A stretch of DNA of 64,000 bases from an uncultured Bacteroidales bacterium (GTDB lineage: Bacteria > Bacteroidota > Bacteroidia > Bacteroidales > UBA932). This document shows, in pieces, positions 48,305 through 57,227 of the stretch. A program made the translations under genes and the position numbers. The notes under the pieces are model-generated. The model saw only the letters and a program-made list of their open reading frames with translations, had not been told where the DNA came from and ran no database searches. The stretch is from contig CAMKAJ010000005.1 in the NCBI GenBank assembly GCA_946410455.1, positions 1-64,000 of the forward strand. Reading direction: 5' to 3'. The first letter of the stretch is position 1; each line of letters starts with the position of its first letter.

Positions 48305-50131
48305 CTACTTTAGCAGGTGGCGGGACCAGAAGAGGTGGTCGGAGGCTTTGTCGTGCTCATGCTGGGCGCCACGGTAGCCATGCATTCCGTCGGGGTAAAT
48401 CATGAGCTCGAACTGGATGCCGGCATGCTGCAGGGCGTCTATAAGCTGCAAGGTGTTCTGGAAGTGGACGTTGTCGTCGCCGGTGCCGTGGGTGAGCTTG
48501 AGGGCAGGAGTGCCGTGATGCAGGCCCTGGCGCTCCTTGAGTGCGCATGAATCTACCCAACTCAGTACGCTGGCCTCTTTGTAGCCCTCCGGGTTGGCCT
48601 GCGGCGTATCCATGAAGCGCTCTGTGTAGTGGGAGTCGTATAGCTTCCAGTCGTAAACGCCTCCGCCTGCAACTCCGCAGCAGAAATATTCGGGATAGCG
48701 GAGGACCAGCATGGCGGTAGTGGTGCCGCCGAAGGAGAATCCTTCTACGCCAATGCGCGTGGCGTCTACATAGGGGAGACCCTGGAGCCACTTTGCCCAA
48801 TGGATGTAGTCTTGCAACTCAATCACAGTCATACGCTTGAATGCCTGGTCCATGCCGGCGCGGCCGTTCTCGCCGGAAGAGCGGGGGTCGACCACTATAT
48901 AGATGATCCCGTTCTCCCAGCACCAACGGTCCTGGGAGTCGCGGTTGCGCCACCAGTCGCGCACGTATGGGGTGCCGGGGCCGCCGTAAAGTTGCATCAC
49001 TACGGGGTATTTGGCAGCGGGGTCGAAACCGCGCGGCAGGGACATGAGTCCGTAAAGCTCAAATCCGTCGTTTTGCAGCGTTATTATTTCCGGCTTCGGA
49101 CCCTCTTCCTCGCTCATCGGAGCGCTGGCCAAAGTCTTGACTTTCAGTGCGCTGCCCTCCGCCTTGAACCAGGGAGTCCGCACATTGGAAAGGCGTGCGC
49201 TGAAGGTCTTGAAGTCGTCGGAAATCTCGGCCGACGCGCAGTAGTACTGAGGGTCGGTGAGGGTGTAGATACGCCCTTTCTTGTCCATGCGGTAAAGTGC
49301 GGGGTGGATGCGGGAGTCGCGTTTGGCGGTAAACCAAAGGTCGCCCTTCGAGGGGTTGTACTTGAGCAGCTGAATATCCCAGTTCTGCCCGTCTGTAAGT
49401 CGCTTGAAGGAACCGTCGTATCCGAGGAAGTAAATCTGCTCCCAGCCGCTCTCGAAGTTGCGGGCCATGAAGAGCCCCTTGTCGGTGAACAACATCCCCT
49501 CTATCCAAGTTACCCAAGTGGGGTAGTTCTCGCTGTACACTGCGCGCTTGCTGCCGTTGTCGGCGCTCACTGCAAATACCTCCAGAAGACTCTGGCGCCT
49601 GGGCATACGGCTCACGAAGAGCTCGTCCGACGCAGGCCCCCAGAAAGGAGTGCCGAAGTACTGCTCTGGGTCGTCGGAGAAGTCGGCCCAAGTAGTGCCG
49701 CTGCCGTCTGCCTGGGTGATGCCTATCTTTACGGGAGGATTACATTCACCGGCCTTAGGGTAGCGGGTAAGCGATAGTCTGCCATCTTGCCCGAAGGGGG
49801 AGTATATAGGAAACATGGGCACTGTGCTGTTGTCGAAGCGGTAGAACGCCAGCTTGCGGGAATCGGGACTCCACCAAAATGCACGGTAGCGGGAGGCCCT
49901 GCCGAATATCTCTTCGTAATACACCCATGAAGCGTATCCGTTAAGCACCAGTTCGCTGCCGTCGAATGTAAGACGGGTTTCGGTTCCGCTGGCAATATCT
50001 TTGACCCACAGGTCGTTAGCTCTGGTAAAAGCGATTTTGGTAGAATCCGGAGAGGGGGTAGGATTGATTTCCTGTGCCGCAGCGGCGCCGCCGGCAAGCA
50101 CAATAGCAAGGATTATCAGTATTCGTTTCAT
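48305..50131 (-). CDS. Dipeptidyl-peptidase IV-like serine peptidase (S9)
   Basis: Signal peptide, DPPIV N-terminal repeats, GVEGFSFGGTTTAM nucleophile, GTGDDNVHFQNT, GMHGY. Confidence 0.9.
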   Translation of the reverse strand: MKRILIILAIVLAGGAAAAQEINPTPSPDSTKIAFTRANDLWVKDIASGTETRLTFDGSELVLNGYASWVYYEEIFGRASRYRAFWWSPDSRKLAFYRFDNSTVPMFPIYSPFGQDGRLSLTRYPKAGECNPPVKIGITQADGSGTTWADFSDDPEQYFGTPFWGPASDELFVSRMPRRQSLLEVFAVSADNGSKRAVYSENYPTWVTWIEGMLFTDKGLFMARNFESGWEQIYFLGYDGSFKRLTDGQNWDIQLLKYNPSKGDLWFTAKRDSRIHPALYRMDKKGRIYTLTDPQYYCASAEISDDFKTFSARLSNVRTPWFKAEGSALKVKTLASAPMSEEEGPKPEIITLQNDGFELYGLMSLPRGFDPAAKYPVVMQLYGGPGTPYVRDWWRNRDSQDRWCWENGIIYIVVDPRSSGENGRAGMDQAFKRMTVIELQDYIHWAKWLQGLPYVDATRIGVEGFSFGGTTTAMLVLRYPEYFCCGVAGGGVYDWKLYDSHYTERFMDTPQANPEGYKEASVLSWVDSCALKERQGLHHGTPALKLTHGTGDDNVHFQNTLQLIDALQHAGIQFELMIYPDGMHGYRGAQHEHDKASDHLFWSRHLLK

Positions 50132-50136
50132 CACCA

Positions 50137-50144
50137 CAAAAATA
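50137..50144 (-). promoter_or_regulatory. -7 box TATTTTTG for S9 peptidase
   Basis: 5 nt before the start codon. Confidence 0.5.
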
Positions 50145-50167
50145 GTTAATATCCGCCAAAATATTCC

Positions 50168-50175
50168 TATATTTG
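50168..50175 (+). promoter_or_regulatory. -7 box TATATTTG for ABC transporter operon
   Basis: TAnnTTTG 25 nt before ATG 50201. Confidence 0.5.
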
Positions 50176-50200
50176 AAGGATTAAAACTTATTAAAGAGAT

Positions 50201-51055
50201 ATGGCAATAATCCAATGTAAGGAAGTCTGCAAAAGCTTCGGCGAGAAGGTGGCTCTGGACCATGTGAGCCTGGATATCCCCGAAGGGAAGATTTTCGGTC
50301 TTCTGGGGCCGAACGGTGCAGGCAAGACTACTCTTATCAGAATCATCAACAGAATAACCATTCCCAATTCCGGCGAGGTGTTCTTCAACGGCGCTCCCAT
50401 TACGCAGCGCGACGTTGAGCGTATCGGCTACATGCCGGAGGAGCGCGGACTCTACCGCAAGATGAAGGTAGGCGACCAGGCCATGTACCTGGCCCGGCTC
50501 AAGGGTATGAGCAGCACCGAAGCGCGCAAGGCACTTAAAGACTGGTTCGTACGCTTCGGCATTCAAGATTGGTGGGACAAGAAAGTTGAAGAGCTCTCAA
50601 AGGGTATGGCCCAGAAGCTCCAGTTCATCACGACCGTGGTACATAAGCCCTCTCTGATGATACTGGACGAGCCTTTTTCCGGCTTCGATCCTGTGAATGC
50701 AGAAATCGTACGCCAGGAAATTCTCCGCCTCAAAGAAGAAGGCGCCACCATCATCCTTTCTACTCACAACATGGAATCCGTAGAGGAGCTTTGCGACAAT
50801 ATCGCACTGATAAACAAGGCCCATCTGGTCATCACCGGAGGCGTGGAGCAGATACGCCGCGAGCATGGCAACAACAATGTGGAGCTGGTTTATACCGACG
50901 CCGACGGCCGCCATACAGAGGTGCTTCCTAAAGAAGTGGACGGCACTTCCACTCTGCAGTCTTATCTCAACAAGGGCGTAACCATCAATTCCTACAAGGA
51001 ACTGATGCCCCGCATGAACGACATTTTCATTAAACTCGTAACAGAAAAGCAATGA
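50201..51055 (+). CDS. ABC transporter ATP-binding protein (NatA-like)
   Basis: GPNGAGKTTLIRIIN, LSKGMAQKLQFI, LDEPFSGFDPVN. Confidence 0.9.
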   Translation: MAIIQCKEVCKSFGEKVALDHVSLDIPEGKIFGLLGPNGAGKTTLIRIINRITIPNSGEVFFNGAPITQRDVERIGYMPEERGLYRKMKVGDQAMYLARLKGMSSTEARKALKDWFVRFGIQDWWDKKVEELSKGMAQKLQFITTVVHKPSLMILDEPFSGFDPVNAEIVRQEILRLKEEGATIILSTHNMESVEELCDNIALINKAHLVITGGVEQIRREHGNNNVELVYTDADGRHTEVLPKEVDGTSTLQSYLNKGVTINSYKELMPRMNDIFIKLVTEKQ

Positions 51056-52407
51056 ACCTGCATACTACTGGTATTATCATCAGCAGGGAATACCTCAATA
51101 AGGTAAAGAAGAAGAGTTTCCTGCTCACCACCTTCCTGGTGCCAATTCTGTTTGCCGCTATGTGCGTGCTCCCTACCATTATTATGATGGGGACCAAGGA
51201 GAGCGCAAAAAAGATTGCAGTAATAGACCGTTCCGGAATCGTAGCTCCCACGCTAGAGGACAGCGAGACTGCGAGCTATGTCGTGCTGTCTGATGCAGAT
51301 CCCGAGCAGATAAAGCTTGAGCTCTCAGCTCTGGGTTACGATGCCCTGCTGAGCATCTCCGAGCTTGATGCCGAGGCTCGTACCGTGAGTGCCGACGTGT
51401 ATTCCAACAAGCCTCTTGGCTTGGACCTCAGCGAGAACCTCGGAGGCAAAATCAACTCTGCAGTTGAGGCTTACCGCATAGACCAGTCTGGAGTAGATAA
51501 TCTCAAGGAGATAATGAAGGACGTTAAGTCCAATGTTAAGCTGCACGCATACACCCTCGACGAGGAAGGACGCGAAAAGGTTTCTGAATCAGGCGTTTAC
51601 ATGATTGTTTCTATGCTGCTCGGCATGATTATCTACATGTTTATTGCCCTCTTCGGCGGCATGGTTATGTCTTCTGTAATAGAAGAGAAGGCCAGCCGTG
51701 TAGTAGAGGTGCTGGTGAGCTCCGTCAAGGCAACCGAGCTTATGTTCGGAAAGATAATCGGCGTGGCGCTGGTGGCCCTCACCCAGTTCTTCTTGTGGAT
51801 AGTACTTACAGTTGCCATTGTGGGTATAGTTGGAGCAGTCTCCGGCCAGAGCCTTTTTGCCGGGGCAGATGCCACTGAGATGGTGCAGACCATGGGCGGA
51901 GTCTCCGCAGACCAGGCCGAGGCCGTCACCCAGGCCCTCTCGGACGAGAGCGAGATGAACGTCATCCTCTCTACTGTAGGCAACCTTCCATTCGGAAAGA
52001 TTATCCTTTGCTTCGTGCTCTTCTTTGTCTTCGGCTACATGCTTTACGCCTCTCTCTTTGCGGCTATAGGCTCTGCCGTTGAGAACGAAGGAGACACCCA
52101 GCAGCTCCAGATTCCTATCACCATTCCGCTGCTTCTCGGATTCTTTATTGCCATTTATGCCTTCAAGGCACCCGACAGCGCTCTGGTGTTCTGGGGCTCC
52201 ATGATACCGTTTACATCGCCTATAGTGATGCTTGCAAGGTTGCCGTTCGGCGTGGCTAACTGGGAAATCATCCTTTCTATCGCCCTGTTGGTTGCAACCT
52301 TCGCTGCCTGCGCATGGGTGTCTGCAAAGATTTACAAGGTGGGCATCCTGATGTTCGGCAAGAAGTCCACATGGAAGGACCTTTGGAAATGGCTTAAACA
52401 GAGTTAA
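51052..52407 (+). CDS. ABC transporter permease (NatB/ABC-2 type)
   Basis: ABC-2 topology, EEKASRVVEVLVSSVKATELMFGKIIG. Confidence 0.88.
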   Translation: MNLHTTGIIISREYLNKVKKKSFLLTTFLVPILFAAMCVLPTIIMMGTKESAKKIAVIDRSGIVAPTLEDSETASYVVLSDADPEQIKLELSALGYDALLSISELDAEARTVSADVYSNKPLGLDLSENLGGKINSAVEAYRIDQSGVDNLKEIMKDVKSNVKLHAYTLDEEGREKVSESGVYMIVSMLLGMIIYMFIALFGGMVMSSVIEEKASRVVEVLVSSVKATELMFGKIIGVALVALTQFFLWIVLTVAIVGIVGAVSGQSLFAGADATEMVQTMGGVSADQAEAVTQALSDESEMNVILSTVGNLPFGKIILCFVLFFVFGYMLYASLFAAIGSAVENEGDTQQLQIPITIPLLLGFFIAIYAFKAPDSALVFWGSMIPFTSPIVMLARLPFGVANWEIILSIALLVATFAACAWVSAKIYKVGILMFGKKSTWKDLWKWLKQS

Positions 52408-52408
52408 T

Positions 52409-53233
52409 ATGCGAAAAGTACTGAGTTTGTTATCGTTGGCCCTCCTGCTTACCGGCTGCCAGTCTGGCTTTGTGTGGGAGAAAGTGCCTATAGACAGTCA
52501 CCGCACGGGCGTTACTGCTCCTACTGCGTCCAATATCGATGAGGCTTTGGGCGTTGTGGATACTCTAACCGGAGTCTATACAGCTCCTAACGGTAAGGTG
52601 TTTACCGACGGCAGCACCCCTCAGGTTGCGGCCCTTCTGATAGGCGCCCAGCCTGCCATGGCGGAGGTCAAAGAGATTATCGGCAGCTCCCAAAAATTTA
52701 TGCGGGCGCATGCTCCCGAGAGCGAGCTGAGCAATATGATTGTAGATTTGCTGCGCAGCGAGACGTCACGTCTTGTCAAGCGCCCTGTAGATTTTGCAAT
52801 CACCAACTTCGGCGGAATCCGCGTAGAGATGCCCGAGGGCGACGTTACTCTGGACGATATTCGTTCTATGCTGCCCTTCAATAATAAACTGGTGTATCTG
52901 GAACTGCCCGGCGAAGAACTGCTTAGCATTGCCAATCAGCTGGCAAGCAAGAAGATGCAGTGTATCAGCGGGGCCCGTATAGTGGTTAACGAACATAAAC
53001 TGGAGAGCTTCGAGATAGGCGGCAAGCCCATCAACCCCAAGAAGACCTACGGAGTTGCAACTGTAGACTTCCTGCTCGATGGCGGCGACTCGCTTTATGT
53101 GGCCAGGGGCGCCCGCAAGCTCATACAGACCGACCTGCTGATTGGAAAGGCCATGGAAGAGTATGTGCGCAAACTGACTGCTGAAGGGAAGGCTATTGAT
53201 TATTCGACCGACGGGAGGGTCGTAGTAAAGTGA
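52409..53233 (+). CDS. Lipoprotein, 5'-nucleotidase C-terminal domain only
   Basis: Lipobox LLLTGCQ; VDFAITNFGGIRVEMPEGDVTLDDIRSMLPFNNKLV; GYGVATVDFLLDGGDS-type motif. Confidence 0.85.
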   Translation: MRKVLSLLSLALLLTGCQSGFVWEKVPIDSHRTGVTAPTASNIDEALGVVDTLTGVYTAPNGKVFTDGSTPQVAALLIGAQPAMAEVKEIIGSSQKFMRAHAPESELSNMIVDLLRSETSRLVKRPVDFAITNFGGIRVEMPEGDVTLDDIRSMLPFNNKLVYLELPGEELLSIANQLASKKMQCISGARIVVNEHKLESFEIGGKPINPKKTYGVATVDFLLDGGDSLYVARGARKLIQTDLLIGKAMEEYVRKLTAEGKAIDYSTDGRVVVK

Positions 53234-54024
53234 TGAAAAAGATAGTTCTAATCATAGCGGCAGCTGCCGCTCTCTGCTCTTGCGGCCCAAAACTCGTAAT
53301 CCTGCACTGTAACGATACCCATAGCCATCTGGATCCTCTTCGCGACGGCCGTGGCGGAATAATCGAGCGCGCAGCGTTCGTGGATTCTGTGCGTAAGGCG
53401 GAAGGGGCAGACAAGGTGTTGCTGCTCCATGCCGGGGACTTCAACCAGGGCTCGTCTTATTATACCCAATTGCATGGCAGCCTGGAGGTTGACATGATTA
53501 ATGCAATGGGCTACGATGCCATTACCCTCGGAAATCATGAGTTTGATGACGGCATAGAAAGCCTGACCGAGAGGGTGCGCCGTATCAAATGCCCTGTAGT
53601 ATGCGCCAACCTTGACCTTAGTTCCTTCGAGCTCGGCAAGTACGTTACTCCTTATACTATCCTTTATAAGGGTGGCATGAAGATAGGTGTCATTGGTCTT
53701 GAGGCAGATATCTCTACCTGCGTGGCCAAGCCCATCGCTTCCCGCATCCCTCAGATGGATCCTGTAGAGGTTACCAACAAATGGTCCGACTATCTGAACA
53801 ATGAAGAAAAGTGCGACCTTGTGATTGTGCTGTCGCACCAAGGGTATGTGCCGGAAGACCAGGAGAACATGACCAAGATGAAGGGAATAGACCTGCTGGT
53901 AGGCGGACATTCACACACTTTTGTGGACGATTTTGTGTATGTTAACGATGCCGACAACAAGCCGGTTCCTATCATTACAGATGGGTGCTGGGGCCTGGAA
54001 ATGGGCATAATCAAGCTTTATTGA
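53230..54024 (+). CDS. Lipoprotein, 5'-nucleotidase-type metallophosphoesterase domain only
   Basis: Lipobox AALCSCG; LHCNDTHSHLDP, LHAGDFNQGS, LGNHEFDDG, GGHSHTFVD. Confidence 0.88.
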   Translation: MMKKIVLIIAAAAALCSCGPKLVILHCNDTHSHLDPLRDGRGGIIERAAFVDSVRKAEGADKVLLLHAGDFNQGSSYYTQLHGSLEVDMINAMGYDAITLGNHEFDDGIESLTERVRRIKCPVVCANLDLSSFELGKYVTPYTILYKGGMKIGVIGLEADISTCVAKPIASRIPQMDPVEVTNKWSDYLNNEEKCDLVIVLSHQGYVPEDQENMTKMKGIDLLVGGHSHTFVDDFVYVNDADNKPVPIITDGCWGLEMGIIKLY

Positions 54025-54025
54025 G

Positions 54026-54913
54026 ATGGTACAGTCGATGACTGGATACGGCAGGGCGGAAGTCGTGCTCGACAGCGGCAAGCTTTGTGTAGAGATACGT
54101 TCCGTCAATAGCAAGAACGCAGATATAAGCATTAAAACTTCGCTGCTTCCCAAAGACAAGGAGATGCAGATCCGCAAGCTCCTTGCAGACCGCCTGCAGC
54201 GCGGCACCATAGATTTGTTCATCAGCTGGGAGCCGAATGCAAGCGCCTCGGTCCGCAAGATCAATACGGAGCTGGCCCTGGAGTATTACCGTCAGCTCAA
54301 GGAACTCGGAGAAGAGATTGGCGCCGTGAATCTTCCGCTCCATGAGCCCAACTACCTCGTGGCCACCCTTATGCGTATGCCGGACGTAATAGACAGCGGC
54401 CGGCACGACGTAATAACCGAGGAAAACTGGCCTCTGGTAGAAGAAGCCCTGAACAAGGCCATAGATGCAATATGTGATTATCGCGCCAGGGAAGGCGCAG
54501 CCCTGTATAAGGACGTGACTTCCAGGGTGCAGAATATCCTTGCTCTGGAAGACGAAGTGGAGTCTTACGAGCAGGAAAGGATAGATGCGGTCAAGGAAAA
54601 GCTGAACAAGGCCCTTGCCGACCTCATCATTAGTTATGATTCTTCCCGCTTCGAGCAGGAGATGGTATATTATTTGGAAAAATACGACATCAACGAGGAA
54701 AAAGTGCGCCTGCGCCAGCATTGCCGATATTTTCTCGATACCATTGACTCCGAACCATATCCCGGGAAGAAGCTTGGGTTCATCATTCAGGAAATGGGGC
54801 GGGAGATCAATACCACCGGCTCGAAGGCCAACCATGCGGGGATCCAGAGGGCGGTGGTGAGGATGAAAGATGAACTAGAAAAAATCAGGGAGCAGTCCCT
54901 GAACATATTGTGA
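54026..54913 (+). CDS. YicC family protein
   Basis: MVQSMTGYGRAEV, C-terminal KLGFIIQEMGREINTTGSKAN. Confidence 0.92.
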   Translation: MVQSMTGYGRAEVVLDSGKLCVEIRSVNSKNADISIKTSLLPKDKEMQIRKLLADRLQRGTIDLFISWEPNASASVRKINTELALEYYRQLKELGEEIGAVNLPLHEPNYLVATLMRMPDVIDSGRHDVITEENWPLVEEALNKAIDAICDYRAREGAALYKDVTSRVQNILALEDEVESYEQERIDAVKEKLNKALADLIISYDSSRFEQEMVYYLEKYDINEEKVRLRQHCRYFLDTIDSEPYPGKKLGFIIQEMGREINTTGSKANHAGIQRAVVRMKDELEKIREQSLNIL

Positions 54914-56976
54914 AAAGGCTTTTTTTATTACTTACAATTCTTCTTGCAATTCCTGCATACGCGCAGATGCCTGACACTACAGGTATTTACGGTGAACGCA
55001 AAGACACTTTGAGCGCTTCGGTGTTCACAGCTGCAGGCAATGGTAACTTCCTCTCCAAAGGTAAAGACATACGCACGGAAGTGATTACTGCAGCAGGCCT
55101 CTGTAAGATGGCCTGCTGTAATCTTGCAGAGAGCTTCGAGAACTCAGCAAGCGTAACCGTAGGGTACAGCGATGCCGTGACCGGCGCCCGCCAGATACGG
55201 CTCCTGGGCCAGAGCGGTATTTACGTGCAGATGTTAGACGAGAACCGCCCGGTGATGCGCGGCCTTTCTGCGCCATGGGGCCTCAATTATGTGCCCTCGC
55301 AGTGGCTGGAGAGCATCCAGGTGGCAAAAGGCGTGACTTCGGTGATCAACGGAGTAGAGTCTATGACGGGGCAGATTAACATGGAACACCGTAAGCCCAC
55401 AGACGAGATTCCTCTGTTTGTACAGGCATCCGTGATGAACGATACTAGGAGCGACCTGAACCTGGCAAGCTCTCTCCAACTGGACGAGATGGGGAAGTGG
55501 AGTACAGTGATCCTGGCTCATGCTGACGGCAACTTTATGGATATGGACCATAACGGCGACGGTTTCCTGGACGACCCGCGCGGGGGTATGCTTTCGCTTG
55601 CCAACCGTTGGCTCTACTACGACCCCAGCGGTCTTCAGGTGCGTTTTGGTGTGAGGGGTATTTATGATACCAGAAACGGTGGTCAGGCGGCTTCTGCAGC
55701 TGTGAACGGCACGCGCTGGGAGGCCGGCGTAGGCAACAAGAGCCTGGACGGCTACGTAAAGCTTGGTGTTCCGCTAAACGATGATAACAGCCGCAACTTT
55801 GCTGTAGTTGCCGATTTCTGTTACGACAAGCTCGACTCGCGTTTTGGACGCAGCCCTTATCAGGCCGACCAGAGTTCTGCCTTTGTCAACCTCCTTTACC
55901 AGGACCAGCAGCTTGAGAACCACCATTTTACGCTTGGCCTGTCGGAAACGCTGGACCTATACAACGAAAAGCTTGTCCTTGTCCGCCCCGGGATTCATTC
56001 TACCATAAGTACCGAGGGACCCATTACGCTCAGCGACCTGGGTGCTTTTGCGGAATATACCTATCATTACGAGGATATGCTTTCTGCAATCGCAAGCCTG
56101 CGCGGCGATTGGTTCTATGGCTACGGGGTACGCTTGTCTCCGCGTCTTACCCTTAAATGGACGCCGGTAGAGCAGCTGGTCTTCCGTGCCAACGGCGGCA
56201 GGGGACTGCGCCATAGCACTCCGCTGATAGACAATATTGGCGTGCTCTCTACGGGCAAGAATATTCCCATTGCCTCTCACGGCCTGCTGCTCATGCACCC
56301 TCTGGAGGATTCATGGACTTATGGCGGAAACGTGAGTTGGTACCTGCCCTTCGACGAGAGCGGGAAGACCTGCCTGAGCCTTGATTACTTTGGTACGCGC
56401 TTTACTGAGCAGATGTTGGTAGATTATAGCGCCAAGACCATAGATTTCTATCTTTTGAGCAGCCTGCCGGGTGGCTACTCTTACACAAACAACTTCCAGC
56501 TGGATTTCTCTGCGGAGCCGTTCCGGGGTTTTACCATGACCCTGACAGGCCGCTATACAGACGCCAGGCAGACGCTTATATCCCAGAGCAGCGATATCAA
56601 ACCCATGGCCAGCCGCTACAAGGCCGTGCTCAATCTCCAGTATGCCACAAATCTGAACAAGTGGATATTCGACTTTACCGCCTCTCTCAACGGGCCGGTG
56701 AAGGTCTGGGACTTTATGGCAGCCGACCCTATGTACAAAGACGGCTACACCCCTGCCTATCCCTTGCTTTATGCCCAGGTAACCAAGCGCTTCAAGGGCT
56801 TTGACATTTATCTAGGGGGCGAGAACCTTACGAATTTTACTCAGCCCAACCCGATTATTGGAGCAGATAACCCTTGGGCTGAAACCTTTGACGCCAGCTG
56901 CATCTGGGGCCCTCTTTTGGGAATCAAGGTGTATGCCGGCGTGCGTGTAACGATTTGGAAAACAGAAAAAATATGA
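54910..56976 (+). CDS. TonB-dependent outer-membrane receptor (GTG start)
   Basis: Plug motifs QIRLLGQSGIYVQMLDENRPVMRGL, IQVAKGVTSVINGVESMTGQIN, barrel-type C-terminus. Confidence 0.88.
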   Translation: MKRLFLLLTILLAIPAYAQMPDTTGIYGERKDTLSASVFTAAGNGNFLSKGKDIRTEVITAAGLCKMACCNLAESFENSASVTVGYSDAVTGARQIRLLGQSGIYVQMLDENRPVMRGLSAPWGLNYVPSQWLESIQVAKGVTSVINGVESMTGQINMEHRKPTDEIPLFVQASVMNDTRSDLNLASSLQLDEMGKWSTVILAHADGNFMDMDHNGDGFLDDPRGGMLSLANRWLYYDPSGLQVRFGVRGIYDTRNGGQAASAAVNGTRWEAGVGNKSLDGYVKLGVPLNDDNSRNFAVVADFCYDKLDSRFGRSPYQADQSSAFVNLLYQDQQLENHHFTLGLSETLDLYNEKLVLVRPGIHSTISTEGPITLSDLGAFAEYTYHYEDMLSAIASLRGDWFYGYGVRLSPRLTLKWTPVEQLVFRANGGRGLRHSTPLIDNIGVLSTGKNIPIASHGLLLMHPLEDSWTYGGNVSWYLPFDESGKTCLSLDYFGTRFTEQMLVDYSAKTIDFYLLSSLPGGYSYTNNFQLDFSAEPFRGFTMTLTGRYTDARQTLISQSSDIKPMASRYKAVLNLQYATNLNKWIFDFTASLNGPVKVWDFMAADPMYKDGYTPAYPLLYAQVTKRFKGFDIYLGGENLTNFTQPNPIIGADNPWAETFDASCIWGPLLGIKVYAGVRVTIWKTEKI

Positions 56977-57227
56977 GAAATATCACAATTCTTCTGGCCC
57001 TGGTGCAGGTGGTTTTTGCAACCAGCATCCATTGCGCCAACTGCGGCCGCAAAGTACAAGAGAACATCTCCTTCGAGAAAGGGGTAAAGGATCTTAAGGT
57101 GGACGTGCCCAGCAAGCAGGTTACAGTTACCTTCAATCCTGCCAAGACCGATACGGTCAAGCTCAAGAAGGCGCTTAAGAAGCTGGGCTACGATGCAGTA
57201 GTTGTAGACTACAAAGACCTCCAGTAG
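56973..57227 (+). CDS. Exported heavy-metal-associated (HMA) domain protein
   Basis: Signal peptide then IHCANCGRKVQENI, ferredoxin-like HMA fold residues. Confidence 0.82.
   Translation: MRNITILLALVQVVFATSIHCANCGRKVQENISFEKGVKDLKVDVPSKQVTVTFNPAKTDTVKLKKALKKLGYDAVVVDYKDLQ

Noticed and set aside
50201-52407. Antibiotic or sodium efflux specificity for the NatAB-like ABC transporter
   Set aside because: Fold is clear but substrate cannot be inferred from sequence alone.
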